From: Desulfosarcina widdelii
GTDB lineage: Bacteria > Desulfobacterota > Desulfobacteria > Desulfobacterales > Desulfosarcinaceae
DNA length: 64,000 nucleotides
NCBI RefSeq assembly: GCF_009688965.1
Contig: NZ_AP021875.1
Span: 2,542,001 to 2,606,000 of the forward strand
Direction: 5' to 3'
Part shown: piece by piece, positions 53,111 to 61,351 of the stretch
How positions within the stretch are numbered: the first letter of the stretch is position 1
How the letters are laid out: every line of letters begins with the position of its first letter
The notes under the pieces: model-generated
What the model was told of the DNA's origin: nothing
What the model saw: only the letters and a program-made list of their open reading frames with translations
The model's database searches: none
Program-made: the position numbers and the translations under genes

Positions 53111-53757
53111 CCGACGAATCCCGCTTGCTGGCTGTCGATGGGGTGCGCTTTTTCGGGGAAATGTCCGCCTCGGTTTCCCACGAAATCAAAAACGTGCTGG
53201 CCATCATCAAGGAAAACGCCGGTCTGCTCCAGGACATGCTGGCCATGAACGCCAAGGGCATTCCCCTGGACCCGGAACGGTTGACTCGGCTGGCACAGTC
53301 CATCGATCGCCAAGTCGCCCGAGGAGACGGTGTTGTCCGGAACATGAACCGGTTTGCCCACAGCGCCGACCACGCTTCGGAAACCGTGGATGTGCATGAG
53401 ACGATCGGGTTCGTCATCAACCTGGCAGCCCGCCTCATCGTCATGAAAGGACGCCCGCCGCAATTCGAGGCGGCGACGGCCCCGTTGACGACGGTCACCA
53501 ACCGGTTTTTTTTAGAGCGTCTGATATGGGCCTGCCTGTGTCGAGCCATAGAAGCATGCGCCTCTGAAGGGACGCTCTCGATAGTTGCGGAGAAAACCGA
53601 TGCTGGCGTCCGAATTCGTTTTCAGGGTGTGGCAGAAGATTTTTTTACCGCCGGTGCGCCATTTCCGTCGCCGGGGGAAGCGACGGTCTGCCGGATGCTC
53701 GGCGCCCGATTGAGCGCCGATGAAAACGCAAAAGAAATTGTTATTGTTTTAAGTTAA
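53107..53757 (+). CDS. Histidine-kinase-like protein lacking ATP-binding motifs
   Basis: 216 residues. A DHp-type helical hairpin with phospho-acceptor box 'MSASVSHEIKNVLAIIKEN' (H25), then helices to about 150. The C-terminal third corresponds to a kinase ATPase domain in position but has no recognisable G1/G2 or DxGxG glycine boxes ('RFQGVAEDFFTAGAPFPSPG'). It may be a phosphotransfer or pseudo-kinase protein accepting phosphate from the adjacent kinase. Translationally coupled to it by a 4-base overlap. Confidence 0.75.
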   Translation: MTDESRLLAVDGVRFFGEMSASVSHEIKNVLAIIKENAGLLQDMLAMNAKGIPLDPERLTRLAQSIDRQVARGDGVVRNMNRFAHSADHASETVDVHETIGFVINLAARLIVMKGRPPQFEAATAPLTTVTNRFFLERLIWACLCRAIEACASEGTLSIVAEKTDAGVRIRFQGVAEDFFTAGAPFPSPGEATVCRMLGARLSADENAKEIVIVLS

Positions 53758-53832
53758 CCGCCCTAACCGCCCCGCCGCATATCCGGTTCTAAAAGACGGG
53801 CTTGCACCAGGGCAATTCGAAAGGAGTACCCC

Positions 53833-54261
53833 ATGACGGAAAGAGTATTGCTGGTCGACGACGAAACGGAATTTCTGGAGATCATGGCCGAACGCATGCG
53901 TGCCCGGGACATGGAGGTCACCACATCCACTTCGGCCACCGAAGCGCTGTCGCTGATCGCCACCGAATCCTACGATGCCGTGATCATGGATTTCATGATG
54001 CCAGAAATGGACGGCATCCAGGCCCTGAAGGCCATCAAGGAGAAAAAGCCGGAAATGCAGATCATTCTACTCACCGGCCATGCGACGGTCCAAAAAGGCG
54101 TCGAGGCCATGAAAGCCGGCGCCATGGATTTTGTGGAAAAGCCGGCGGACCTGGACGCCCTGTCGGAAAAAATCAAAAAGGCCCACCATAAAAAGGCGGT
54201 CATCGTTGGGAAGCAGAGTCAGGCAAAAGTGATTGAAATGTTAAGAAAATACGGAATGTAA
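53833..54261 (+). CDS. Response regulator (receiver plus short basic tail)
   Basis: 142 residues. Receiver: 'VLLVDDETEF' (D9, D10), D53 in 'VIMDFMMPEMDG', 'ILLTGHATV' Thr, 'DFVEKPADLDALSEKIKKAH' Lys. The tail 'KKAVIVGKQSQAKVIEMLRK' has no known output fold. It closely resembles the receiver of the upstream fusion protein, so the two are probably duplicates fed by the same kinase. Ribosome site GAAAGGAG. Last gene of the TetR-SulP operon. Confidence 0.9.
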   Translation: MTERVLLVDDETEFLEIMAERMRARDMEVTTSTSATEALSLIATESYDAVIMDFMMPEMDGIQALKAIKEKKPEMQIILLTGHATVQKGVEAMKAGAMDFVEKPADLDALSEKIKKAHHKKAVIVGKQSQAKVIEMLRKYGM

Positions 54262-54315
54262 AACCAACCGGTCACCAAGATCGATGGGGTTGCAAAAAGT
54301 CGCGTTCCCGCCTTT

Positions 54316-54336
54316 GGGGAGGCAATCGGCCTCCCC
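54316..54336. terminator. 8-bp GC hairpin between convergent genes
   Basis: GGGGAGGC (54316-54323) pairs with GCCTCCCC (54329-54336) across 5 bases, positioned between the response regulator and the convergent hypothetical gene. It lacks a T-run, so it could serve both directions weakly. Confidence 0.5.
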
Positions 54337-54358
54337 GGGGCAATGACCGTACGCCACT

Positions 54359-55162
54359 TTATCGATCCCGATCCGCCGTTCCGGCGGCCAGCACTTTGGC
54401 CTTCATCAGGTCGAAGACCGCTGCCCCGGACACAGCAGCCTCGGATTCTCCGGCAGCTACGGCTTTGAAACGGTCGAAGCGCTCTTTGTCCCGGCTGCTG
54501 ACCGGCCCTTCCAAACAGGTCAAAGAGTCGTGCACCAGGCTGTAGATCACCAGGGGCCCGAGGGTCATCTCGCCTCCCGGCTTTTCAGAGACACGCCCGT
54601 AGATATCGTGGTGTTTTATCGCGAAAGCCTTGGGTGCCGGCACCATCCCCAGCAACTCGGCCAGCAGCATCAGGCTCTCCTGAACGCCCTCGGCATACTC
54701 GTTTTCCAGGGATGCGGACCCATCGGCGGCAATGGCGGCGATATCGGACTCTGAAAAACCGAGATCCAGTTCGGCGATACAGATCTTTTGAATCTCTTTC
54801 AGGGAAGCCTCTTTTTTAGACACCACCACATCCTTGTCGTTCAGAATTTTAATGGCGTTGCGGATGCTGACCATCTCCTTGACGGTGGGACTTTTCCTCA
54901 TCACCACATCTTGCACCGTGGTGTCGTAAATGGTCAGGTCGTTGTCCAGCACCAGGATGCGCGTTTTCTCCGATTCGGCGTTTTCCAGATACAATTCCAG
55001 ATCGCGTTCCTTTTCCCGATGCCATGGAAAAAAAGCCATCAATTTGGCGAGCAGCGCCTTGTCGATGCGTTTGCCGCTGTCCACCGGACCGATCATGGCA
55101 AGAATGGATTGGGTCAGACGATCGATCTCGATTTTGCGAAGCAGGTTTTCCTTGAATGACAT
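54359..55162 (-). CDS. Hypothetical protein, predominantly helical
   Basis: 267 residues from ATG 55162 (AAGGAG site); the earlier ATG at 55201 lies in repeat D2. No family recognised. Features: 'MSFKENLLRKIEIDRLTQSI' amphipathic start, 'ILVLDNDLTIYDTTVQDVVM' in a beta/alpha middle part, 'VVVSKKEASLKEIQKICIAE', and a C-terminal region 'LGPLVIYSLVHDSLTCLEGP'. It has no signal peptide or membrane segment, so it is probably cytoplasmic. Stands alone, with repeat D2 just upstream. Confidence 0.72.
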   Translation of the reverse strand: MSFKENLLRKIEIDRLTQSILAMIGPVDSGKRIDKALLAKLMAFFPWHREKERDLELYLENAESEKTRILVLDNDLTIYDTTVQDVVMRKSPTVKEMVSIRNAIKILNDKDVVVSKKEASLKEIQKICIAELDLGFSESDIAAIAADGSASLENEYAEGVQESLMLLAELLGMVPAPKAFAIKHHDIYGRVSEKPGGEMTLGPLVIYSLVHDSLTCLEGPVSSRDKERFDRFKAVAAGESEAAVSGAAVFDLMKAKVLAAGTADRDR

Positions 55163-55177
55163 CCGGTTTCTCCTTTT

Positions 55178-55286
55178 GTATGCGTTCACAGGGTACCGCA
55201 TCTGCTTTGTTCCCGGGCACTTGAAGGTTGACCGAACCGTCTGCGTGCCCGGCGCCTCAAATCTGCGGTTCCCTGTAAACGCTTAC
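55178..55286. repeat. Dispersed palindromic repeat, family D (D2)
   Basis: 109 bp, inverted relative to D1 (37261). Ends 'GTATGCGTTCACAGGGTACC' and 'GGTTCCCTGTAAACGCTTAC' pair. It shares the 'TTTGTTCCCGGGCAC' and 'TGCCCGGCGCCTC' blocks with D1. It overlaps the 5' leader of the hypothetical gene 54359-55162, ending 16 bases before its start. Confidence 0.8.
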
Positions 55287-55745
55287 CGATCAGGCAGTTG
55301 CAGCAAATTGGACATTTCAACCCCTTGAATGCGCACCTCCTTTTTATGGGCGACACGTTCAACCTGGTAACTCCGACAAGCGGCTGCAATTTGAGGATTG
55401 ACATCTGCATCGAATATTCATAGAATTCACCGCTGTTATTTAGAAGGCCTGCCTCTTTCCCGTTGTGACGACCCGTATATAAGCCCTCATGCCGGCCTGC
55501 TTTGGAGTCGGCCCTGCACTGCAGCGGCGACGGGTGAAAACAAGGACCGATTTTTAAACTGGCAGAGAGACAACCAGCCCGGGTGCTACAGGGCTATGGG
55601 ACCGGTTTGTTATTTCATTACGTTGAAATCGGGCCGTCAGGCAAGACAAATGTTGCGCCGCCGTGGAAATTCAAGGACGGATCGGAACCCGACGCACACC
55701 TGATTCGGAAAGCTGCGGGCCTTTTACGGAGAGAAAGGAGCTGAT
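55287..55745. other. Intergenic region upstream of citrate synthase
   Basis: 459 bases with no supported gene; the frame at 55398-55703 lacks a ribosome site and reads as random composition. GAGAAAGGAG just before 55746 is the citrate synthase ribosome site. Confidence 0.4.
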
Positions 55746-57029
55746 ATGGAAGATTTCGTCACCCTCACCTACAACGGCCATCAGATGAAACTGCCTGTGG
55801 TTACCGGCAGCGAAGGGGAAAAAGCGGTGGACATCTCCAATCTGAGGGCCGAAACCGGTTTCATCACCCTGGATCCCGGCTATGCCAATACCGGCAGTTG
55901 CCTGAGCGCCATCACCTACATGGACGGGGAAAAAGGCATCCTGCGCTACCGCGGCATCCCCGTCGAACAACTCGCCGAAAAAGCCACCTTCAAGGAAACG
56001 GCCTACCTGCTGATCAACGGCCGGCTGCCCAACCGGGAGCAGTTGACCCGTTTTTCGGTGATGCTCAACGACAACAGTCTGGTTCACGAGGATTTGAAAA
56101 CCTTTTATCAGAACTTCCCCCGGGCATCCCACCCCATGGGAATTCTCTCCGCCATGGTCAATGCCCTGCGCAGTTTCTATCCCGAACTGGGCACGCTGGA
56201 GGAGGAGATCACCATTACCATGACCCGGCTGCTGGCCAAGGTACGCACCATGGCCGCCATGTCCTACAAGATCTCCCGGGGCCACAGAGTGGTTTATCCC
56301 CGTCCGGATCTGACCTACTGCGAAAACTTTCTCAATATGATGTTCGACACCCCGGTCAGACCCTACGAAATCAACCGGGCAGCCGTCAATGCCCTGCGGG
56401 TGTTCTGGATTCTGCACGCTGATCATGAGCAGAACTGCTCCACCTCGGCCGTGCGCATGGTGGGCAGCGCACGGGTCAACCTTTACGCCGCCATCTCTTC
56501 GGGCATCGCGGCCCTGTGGGGCCCCCTGCACGGAGGCGCCAATCAGGCGGTTATCGAAATGCTCACCACCATCCAGAACGAAGGCGGAAATTACCACAAA
56601 GCCATCGAGCGGGCCAAGGACAAGAACGATCCCTTCCGCCTGATGGGCTTCGGCCACCGGATCTATAAAACCTACGACCCGCGGGCCAAAATCATGAAAA
56701 AAATGTGCGACGAACTGCTGGACTCGCTGCAGATCGACGACCCGCTGCTGGACATCGCCAAAGAGTTGGAGGAAGTGGCCGTCAAGGACCCCTACTTTGT
56801 CGATCACAACCTGTACCCCAACATCGACTTTTACAGCGGCATCGTGCTTCGGGCCATCGGCATTCCCACCAATATGTTCACCGTGATGTTCGCCATCGGG
56901 CGACTGCCCGGTTGGATCGCCCAGTGGAAGGAGAGCATGGACGACCCCAAATGGAAGATCAGCCGGCCCCGCCAGATCTATGTCGGCGAACGGGAATACG
57001 ATTTCGTGCCCATTCATGCCCGACCTTAG
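55746..57029 (+). CDS. gltA: Citrate synthase
   Basis: 427 residues, the length of type II (hexameric, NADH-sensitive) Si-citrate synthases. N-terminal 'DPGYANTGSCLSAITYMDGE' region, 'RYRGIPVEQLAE', first catalytic His in 'ALWGPLHGGANQAVIEML', second in 'LMGFGHRIYKTYDPRAKIM', catalytic Asp in 'PNIDFYSGIVLRAIG'. It condenses oxaloacetate and acetyl-CoA in the cytoplasm. Monocistronic, convergent with the membrane protein gene. Confidence 0.96.
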   Translation: MEDFVTLTYNGHQMKLPVVTGSEGEKAVDISNLRAETGFITLDPGYANTGSCLSAITYMDGEKGILRYRGIPVEQLAEKATFKETAYLLINGRLPNREQLTRFSVMLNDNSLVHEDLKTFYQNFPRASHPMGILSAMVNALRSFYPELGTLEEEITITMTRLLAKVRTMAAMSYKISRGHRVVYPRPDLTYCENFLNMMFDTPVRPYEINRAAVNALRVFWILHADHEQNCSTSAVRMVGSARVNLYAAISSGIAALWGPLHGGANQAVIEMLTTIQNEGGNYHKAIERAKDKNDPFRLMGFGHRIYKTYDPRAKIMKKMCDELLDSLQIDDPLLDIAKELEEVAVKDPYFVDHNLYPNIDFYSGIVLRAIGIPTNMFTVMFAIGRLPGWIAQWKESMDDPKWKISRPRQIYVGEREYDFVPIHARP

Positions 57030-57048
57030 CGGATCACTCGCCGGCGTT

Positions 57049-58035
57049 TTATGAATTCGAAGGCGGCTGCCCGGGACGTTGTGCAGTCGCCTCCCGAAAG
57101 GCTCGAACCATCCTGCGATCCCGCTCCACCTGTACCAGATAACCGGGAAAACCCTTGAGAAAAAAGAACAATACGGCCGCGAAAGCCAGCGGAAAAATAA
57201 CGCAGTCGAACAGATATCCGGCGATTAGCTGAAAGGTGGTTCCCGCCAGGCTTTTGGCCTGGGCGCCCAGGTAGGTTTCCAATTCATGCAGCCTTTTTTT
57301 CAGGTACCCGTAGCGTTCCCGTAGCCCCTGGGCCGATTGAAGGGAGGAAGCGTCGCCGGATGTTTCGCCGGCATCTCCGGTGGCGTCGCCATCCAAAAAC
57401 GTCAGACTGACCTGGTTGAACGTATCATAGGATTCCTGGATCAGCGGACGGGTAAGGGCGTCCGACAACCAGGAGGCGGATAGAACCGCAAGGGGAAGAA
57501 CGAGATAGAGCAGCACCGCCACAAAACCGCAGGCAGCGGTCATGGATTTGATGATCCGGGCGATCACCCTGCGGCGTGGGAAAAGGCCTTGAACTGCGGC
57601 CAGCAAAAAAAGCAGAAAAAAGACCAGCGTCAGAACCCAGTGGTCCACCAGGGTCACGCCGTCCAGGGCCAGGCGGGTGATGAGCAGGATAGTCCCCCCG
57701 GCCAGCACGGTCTTCCAGGCGATATTGACATAATCGTAAACTGACTGCACCAGGTCGCCAACCTCGAAGCTGAAACCGATTCCCACCTCGGACCCTTCGA
57801 TCACCGCCAGACCGCTTTTGACCGCTGACAACACCAAAAACCCTTCCAGCGCGCGGTCGTAGGATTCATCCAGGTAACGGTGATTGGTTCGGGACAGCTT
57901 TTCCAGGCCGACATATTCCAGGCCCCGGTCAGCCATTCCGGTGATGGCCAGCACCATGCCGGCAAGGGCCGCCAGTACCAGCAGCATCGTTGAGATTTTG
58001 GCCCTCAAGAAGATCCTCCTTTTAAATGGCGCCAT
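57049..58035 (-). CDS. Multi-spanning membrane protein, hypothetical
   Basis: 328 residues from ATG 58035; an earlier in-frame ATG at 58131 would add 32 polar residues. Hydrophobic segments at 'ISTMLLVLAALAGMVLAITG', 'TVLAGGTILLITRLALDG', 'WVLTLVFFLLFLLAAVQGLF', 'GFVAVLLYLVLPLAVLSAS' and 'VIFPLAFAAVLFFFLKGF'. A soluble loop of about 90 residues with a coiled coil ('SAQGLRERYGYLKKRLHELE') sits before the last helix. No family recognised. Confidence 0.7.
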   Translation of the reverse strand: MAPFKRRIFLRAKISTMLLVLAALAGMVLAITGMADRGLEYVGLEKLSRTNHRYLDESYDRALEGFLVLSAVKSGLAVIEGSEVGIGFSFEVGDLVQSVYDYVNIAWKTVLAGGTILLITRLALDGVTLVDHWVLTLVFFLLFLLAAVQGLFPRRRVIARIIKSMTAACGFVAVLLYLVLPLAVLSASWLSDALTRPLIQESYDTFNQVSLTFLDGDATGDAGETSGDASSLQSAQGLRERYGYLKKRLHELETYLGAQAKSLAGTTFQLIAGYLFDCVIFPLAFAAVLFFFLKGFPGYLVQVERDRRMVRAFREATAQRPGQPPSNS

Positions 58036-58219
58036 GCCGCCGGCGTCAGGCAGAATGGCTCCGTAGCGCTTGGATTTGTTTTGACAGCCCCGCCGATCTT
58101 CACCTAAACTGACGGTAACAAAAGGCAACATCCATTTTTATCGTTGCCGGCCTTTTTTTCAACCGCAAATCGAGTTTCATCCGTTTCATCTGCCCTGCAG
58201 ATGCGCTGGAGGTAAATTT

Positions 58220-58678
58220 ATGCTGGTAAAAGAGATTATGACACCAACGCCCATCACCGTGACCGGCAGTATGGAAATTATAGAGGCGGCCAGGCTCCTG
58301 CTGGAAAACCGTATCAATGGCGTACCGGTGGTGGATGACGCCGGAAAACTGGTGGGAATTCTGTGCCAGAGCGACATCATCGCCCAGCAGAAAAAACTGC
58401 CTGTGCCTTCGCTGTTCTCATTTCTTGACGGCTATATCAACCTCAGTTCCATGAAAGGAATCGAAAAAGAAGTCCGCAAGATTGCCGCCACGGCCGTCTT
58501 GGACGCCATGACCCCGGATCCGGTTTCTGTCTCGCCGGATTCGACCATCGAAACCGTGGCGGCCCTGATGGTGGACCACAATTTCCATACCTTGCCGGTA
58601 GTTCAAGACGAGCGCCTGGTGGGTGTAGTGGGAAAAGAGGACATCCTGAGAACCCTGCTGCCGCCGGATCGTGAATGA
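58220..58678 (+). CDS. Tandem CBS-domain protein
   Basis: 152 residues: two CBS domains, 'VKEIMTPTPITVTGSMEIIE' to 'GVPVVDDAGKLVGILCQSDI' and 'AVLDAMTPDPVSVSPDSTIE' to 'TLPVVQDERLVGVVGKEDIL'. Stand-alone CBS pairs bind adenosine nucleotides and act as energy sensors. The stop codon overlaps the start of the radical SAM gene (ATGA), so the two are coupled. Any regulatory link is inference. Confidence 0.92.
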   Translation: MLVKEIMTPTPITVTGSMEIIEAARLLLENRINGVPVVDDAGKLVGILCQSDIIAQQKKLPVPSLFSFLDGYINLSSMKGIEKEVRKIAATAVLDAMTPDPVSVSPDSTIETVAALMVDHNFHTLPVVQDERLVGVVGKEDILRTLLPPDRE

Positions 58679-60417
58679 AAATCCTGCTGGTCTATCCCTA
58701 TTTTATCGACCGCCGCATCAACGAAGAGGACGTCAGCGCCATTCCCATGGGGCTTTACTACGTGGGCGCCATGCTGCTGGCCAACGGGTACGCAGTCGAA
58801 ATCCTCAATGCCTGGGACCTGGGCACAAACCCTGATCGTATTTACCGGATTCTGGACGACAAACGGCCGGACGTGATCGGTTTTTCCATCCTGCACGCCA
58901 ACCGCTGGGGCGGCATCGACATTGCCCGCATGGTCAAGAAGGTCAACCCCCAAGCCCATGTGGTATTCGGTGGCGTGGGCGCTACCTTCCTCTGGGAGCA
59001 TTTTCTCCAACACTTTTCCGAAATCGATTATGTGGTCCGGGGGGAGGGCGAAACCAGTTTTCTGGAACTGGTCCGCTACCTGGAAAAAAAAGAGACGGCG
59101 GCCCCAGACCACATCGCGGGGCTGGCCTTCAGAAAAGAAGGCCGACCCTGCGCCACCGAAGACCGCGAGCCGGCAGCCGATCTGGACAGCCTGCCCATGC
59201 CCGCCGATTATTTCACCTTTCAACACCTTTCCCTGACCCGGGGCTGCCCGTCCGGATGCACCTTCTGCGGTTCGCCGGCCTTCTGGAAACGCCGCACGCG
59301 CTTTCACAGCGTCGACTACTTCATCTCCCAGTTACAGCGCCTGGTCAGCAGGGGAATCCGTTTTTTCTTCGTATCCGACGACACCTTCACCCTCAAACCA
59401 AATCGGGTGATCGAGATCTGCCGCCGGATCATCGAGCTCAAGCTGGATATCACCTGGGCGGCCATCTCCCGGGTGGACTGCGTGGATGGGGAAATGCTGG
59501 CCTGGATGCGGCGGGCGGGATGCACCCAGATCAGTTACGGGGTGGAAAGCGGCAGCCCGAAGATCCGGGCGCTGTACCGCAAAAATATCAGTGACGCGGA
59601 CATCTGCCGGGCCTTTGCGTTGACCGTTCGCTTCGGTATCATGGCCCGGGCCTACTTCATCTACGGCGCGCCGCAGGAGTCCGATGCCACCATCGACGAA
59701 AGCCTGGATCTGATGCGCCGAATCCGGCCCCTGTCGGCCATTTTCTACATCCTTGACCTGTTTCCCGGCACGGAATTGTACGAACAATACAAACGGCGAA
59801 CCGGTGCTACCGACGACATCTGGCTGGATCGGGTGGAGGATATTCTCTATTACGAAACCGACGAGACATTGGATAAACAACGTGTACTGGAATTCGGGCG
59901 GCGGCTGCGGGAAGGCTATTTTGCCATGCTGCCGGAATTTGCCGCAGCCATCGAACTGGAAGAGGACCCGGCCCTGTTTCCTCTGCACGCCGATTTTTTA
60001 TCCCGGCTGGCCCTGACCTTCAGCCACGGCGATTACGTCGCCAATCCGGCCATCGGCGATCGTCTGCCCACGGCGATCCGGCTTTTCGAGCGCGCCCTGT
60101 CGTACCACCCCGACCATCGGGCATTTTGGGGCCTGGGGCTCGTCTATCAGCAGTTGCAGCGATGGGAAGATTCAGTTGAAATCCTGCTGAGGGGTATCCG
60201 GCACTATGCTGCCAGCGCCGACCTGCGCATGGCCCTGGCCAACAGCCTGATGCGTCTGGGCCGTCCCCTCGAAGCGCATGAACACCTGCTGCCTGTCGGG
60301 GACCATCCACGAGCCATGGAAATGCTGGTTCACTGCTGCCGGTTGTTAAAAGATCACGAGGGAGAAAAAACCTGGCTCGACCGGTTGAAAGCTGCCGCCC
60401 AAGCCAAATCGCCCTGA
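58675..60417 (+). CDS. B12-binding-domain radical SAM protein with TPR-like C-terminus
   Basis: 580 residues. Residues 1-130 are a cobalamin-binding-type Rossmann domain ('ILLVYPYFIDRRINEEDVSA', 'VVFGGVGATFLWEHFLQHFS'). The radical SAM cluster CxxxCxxC is 'CPSGCTFCG' (near 190-197), followed by 'FFVSDDTFTLKPNRVIEICR' and 'ISYGVESGSPKIRALYRKNI'. Residues about 455-560 form helical repeats like TPRs ('ERALSYHPDHRAFWGLGLVY'). Substrate unknown; relatives include methyltransferases and ring-forming enzymes. The cobalamin-ligand His motif DxHxxG is not evident. Confidence 0.88.
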   Translation: MKILLVYPYFIDRRINEEDVSAIPMGLYYVGAMLLANGYAVEILNAWDLGTNPDRIYRILDDKRPDVIGFSILHANRWGGIDIARMVKKVNPQAHVVFGGVGATFLWEHFLQHFSEIDYVVRGEGETSFLELVRYLEKKETAAPDHIAGLAFRKEGRPCATEDREPAADLDSLPMPADYFTFQHLSLTRGCPSGCTFCGSPAFWKRRTRFHSVDYFISQLQRLVSRGIRFFFVSDDTFTLKPNRVIEICRRIIELKLDITWAAISRVDCVDGEMLAWMRRAGCTQISYGVESGSPKIRALYRKNISDADICRAFALTVRFGIMARAYFIYGAPQESDATIDESLDLMRRIRPLSAIFYILDLFPGTELYEQYKRRTGATDDIWLDRVEDILYYETDETLDKQRVLEFGRRLREGYFAMLPEFAAAIELEEDPALFPLHADFLSRLALTFSHGDYVANPAIGDRLPTAIRLFERALSYHPDHRAFWGLGLVYQQLQRWEDSVEILLRGIRHYAASADLRMALANSLMRLGRPLEAHEHLLPVGDHPRAMEMLVHCCRLLKDHEGEKTWLDRLKAAAQAKSP

Positions 60418-60487
60418 GTGAACTCCCGGCGCCCCTCCTCCGACTTCAGCCGTCCGTCTTCTTCCTTCAGTCCTTCGTCATCCGACT

Positions 60488-60742
60488 TCAGCCTTGCGCC
60501 CGGCCGCAGCAGCTCCCGGGGCCGGCGCATCCGGCATGGCCCGGGGAAGAGCCACAGCAGGCGGTATCTCCTGGCCCTGGCATGGCATTAGAGGCGGTGC
60601 CGGAAAGGGACGAATGGGCGGACATCAGTTTCTTGAGGTTGCTGCTGCCGCACTTTTCGCACTGAACGCTGGTTGTCTCGTTGAAAACCAGCATCTCGGC
60701 CACATGGCCGCAGTCGGCGCACAAAAAATCGAACAGTGGCAT
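60488..60742 (-). CDS. FmdB-like zinc-ribbon protein
   Basis: 84 residues from ATG 60742 (GGGAG site). FmdB-type ribbon 'MPLFDFLCADCGHVAEMLVF' with C8/C11 and 'CEKCGSSNLKKLMSAHS' giving C28/C31. The C-terminus is unusually Cys/Gly-rich ('CCGSSPGHAGCAGPGSCCGR'), which suggests additional metal binding. FmdB-type proteins are of uncertain function. Next upstream on the same strand is a NifX-like protein, with repeat A4 between. Confidence 0.8.
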   Translation of the reverse strand: MPLFDFLCADCGHVAEMLVFNETTSVQCEKCGSSNLKKLMSAHSSLSGTASNAMPGPGDTACCGSSPGHAGCAGPGSCCGRAQG

Positions 60743-60837
60743 GCCGTATCTCCCTTGTTTCTTATGGCTTTTGGCATGGGTTCCCACACAGGAGCTTGGG
60801 GACCAGTCATGCCAGTTGATAACCATTTGTATTTATG

Positions 60838-60960
60838 TCGGATTCGTAAGCAGCCTGAGATCGAGGCTTGCGAATCACGAGGAACGAGGCGTACCTGAAC
60901 GTACTCCGAAGTGACGAGGGATGAAGCGTAACGAAGATATCGGGTTGCTTACGAATCCGA
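60838..60960. repeat. Dispersed palindromic repeat, family A (A4)
   Basis: 123 bp. 25-base outer arms (60838-60862 and 60936-60960) are complementary at 22 positions (TCGGATTCGTAAGCA...). The right end lies 4 bases from the stop codon of the NifX-like gene (60965). Confidence 0.88.
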
Positions 60961-60964
60961 CTCG

Positions 60965-61351
60965 TCAGTGGGAACATTCCCCGATCTGAACCCCATGATG
61001 ATGCCCGCAAACCTGGCTCGGTTCGAACACCGGCAGGTTGCCGGCTTTGATCAAGAGGGCATTTTCTTTTACGCTGCCTTCAACGGCCCGGTAAACGGTG
61101 ATGCCGTCGTTGTTGAGTTTTTTCAGGGCCCCGCCGCCGATCCCGCCGACAACGACACCGTCCACCCGACGCCCGCCCAACGCGGACATGGGGTTGCAGT
61201 TGCCGTGCTGGTGATCCTGATCGGGATTTTCGAAAACCTCTACGGAATCCCCATCGACGTCGATAAACACAAAAAAGGGCGCCGATCCGAAATGGCCATG
61301 GACGACGCTGTCCAATCCTTTATCTTCAAGTACCGGAAATGCAATTTTCAT
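60965..61351 (-). CDS. NifX/NafY-like (dinitrogenase FeMo-cofactor-binding type) protein
   Basis: 128 residues from ATG 61351 (GAGGAG site). The single domain matches the iron-molybdenum-cofactor-binding fold: 'KIAFPVLEDKGLDSVVHGHF', 'ALGGRRVDGVVVGGIGGGAL' and 'AVEGSVKENALLIKAGNLP'. A His-rich tail 'SQVCGHHHGVQIGECSH' could bind metal. Such small proteins occur in many non-diazotrophs and are not evidence of nitrogen fixation here; no nif genes are in the window. Confidence 0.82.
   Translation of the reverse strand: MKIAFPVLEDKGLDSVVHGHFGSAPFFVFIDVDGDSVEVFENPDQDHQHGNCNPMSALGGRRVDGVVVGGIGGGALKKLNNDGITVYRAVEGSVKENALLIKAGNLPVFEPSQVCGHHHGVQIGECSH

Noticed and set aside
55398-55703. 101-codon frame before citrate synthase
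   Set aside because: No ribosome site or recognisable features.
55671-57017. 448-codon frame opposite citrate synthase
   Set aside because: Overlaps the whole of a conserved enzyme; antisense shadow.
60965-61351. Evidence for nitrogen fixation from the NifX-like gene
   Set aside because: This small domain is widespread outside nif clusters and no nif structural genes are present.
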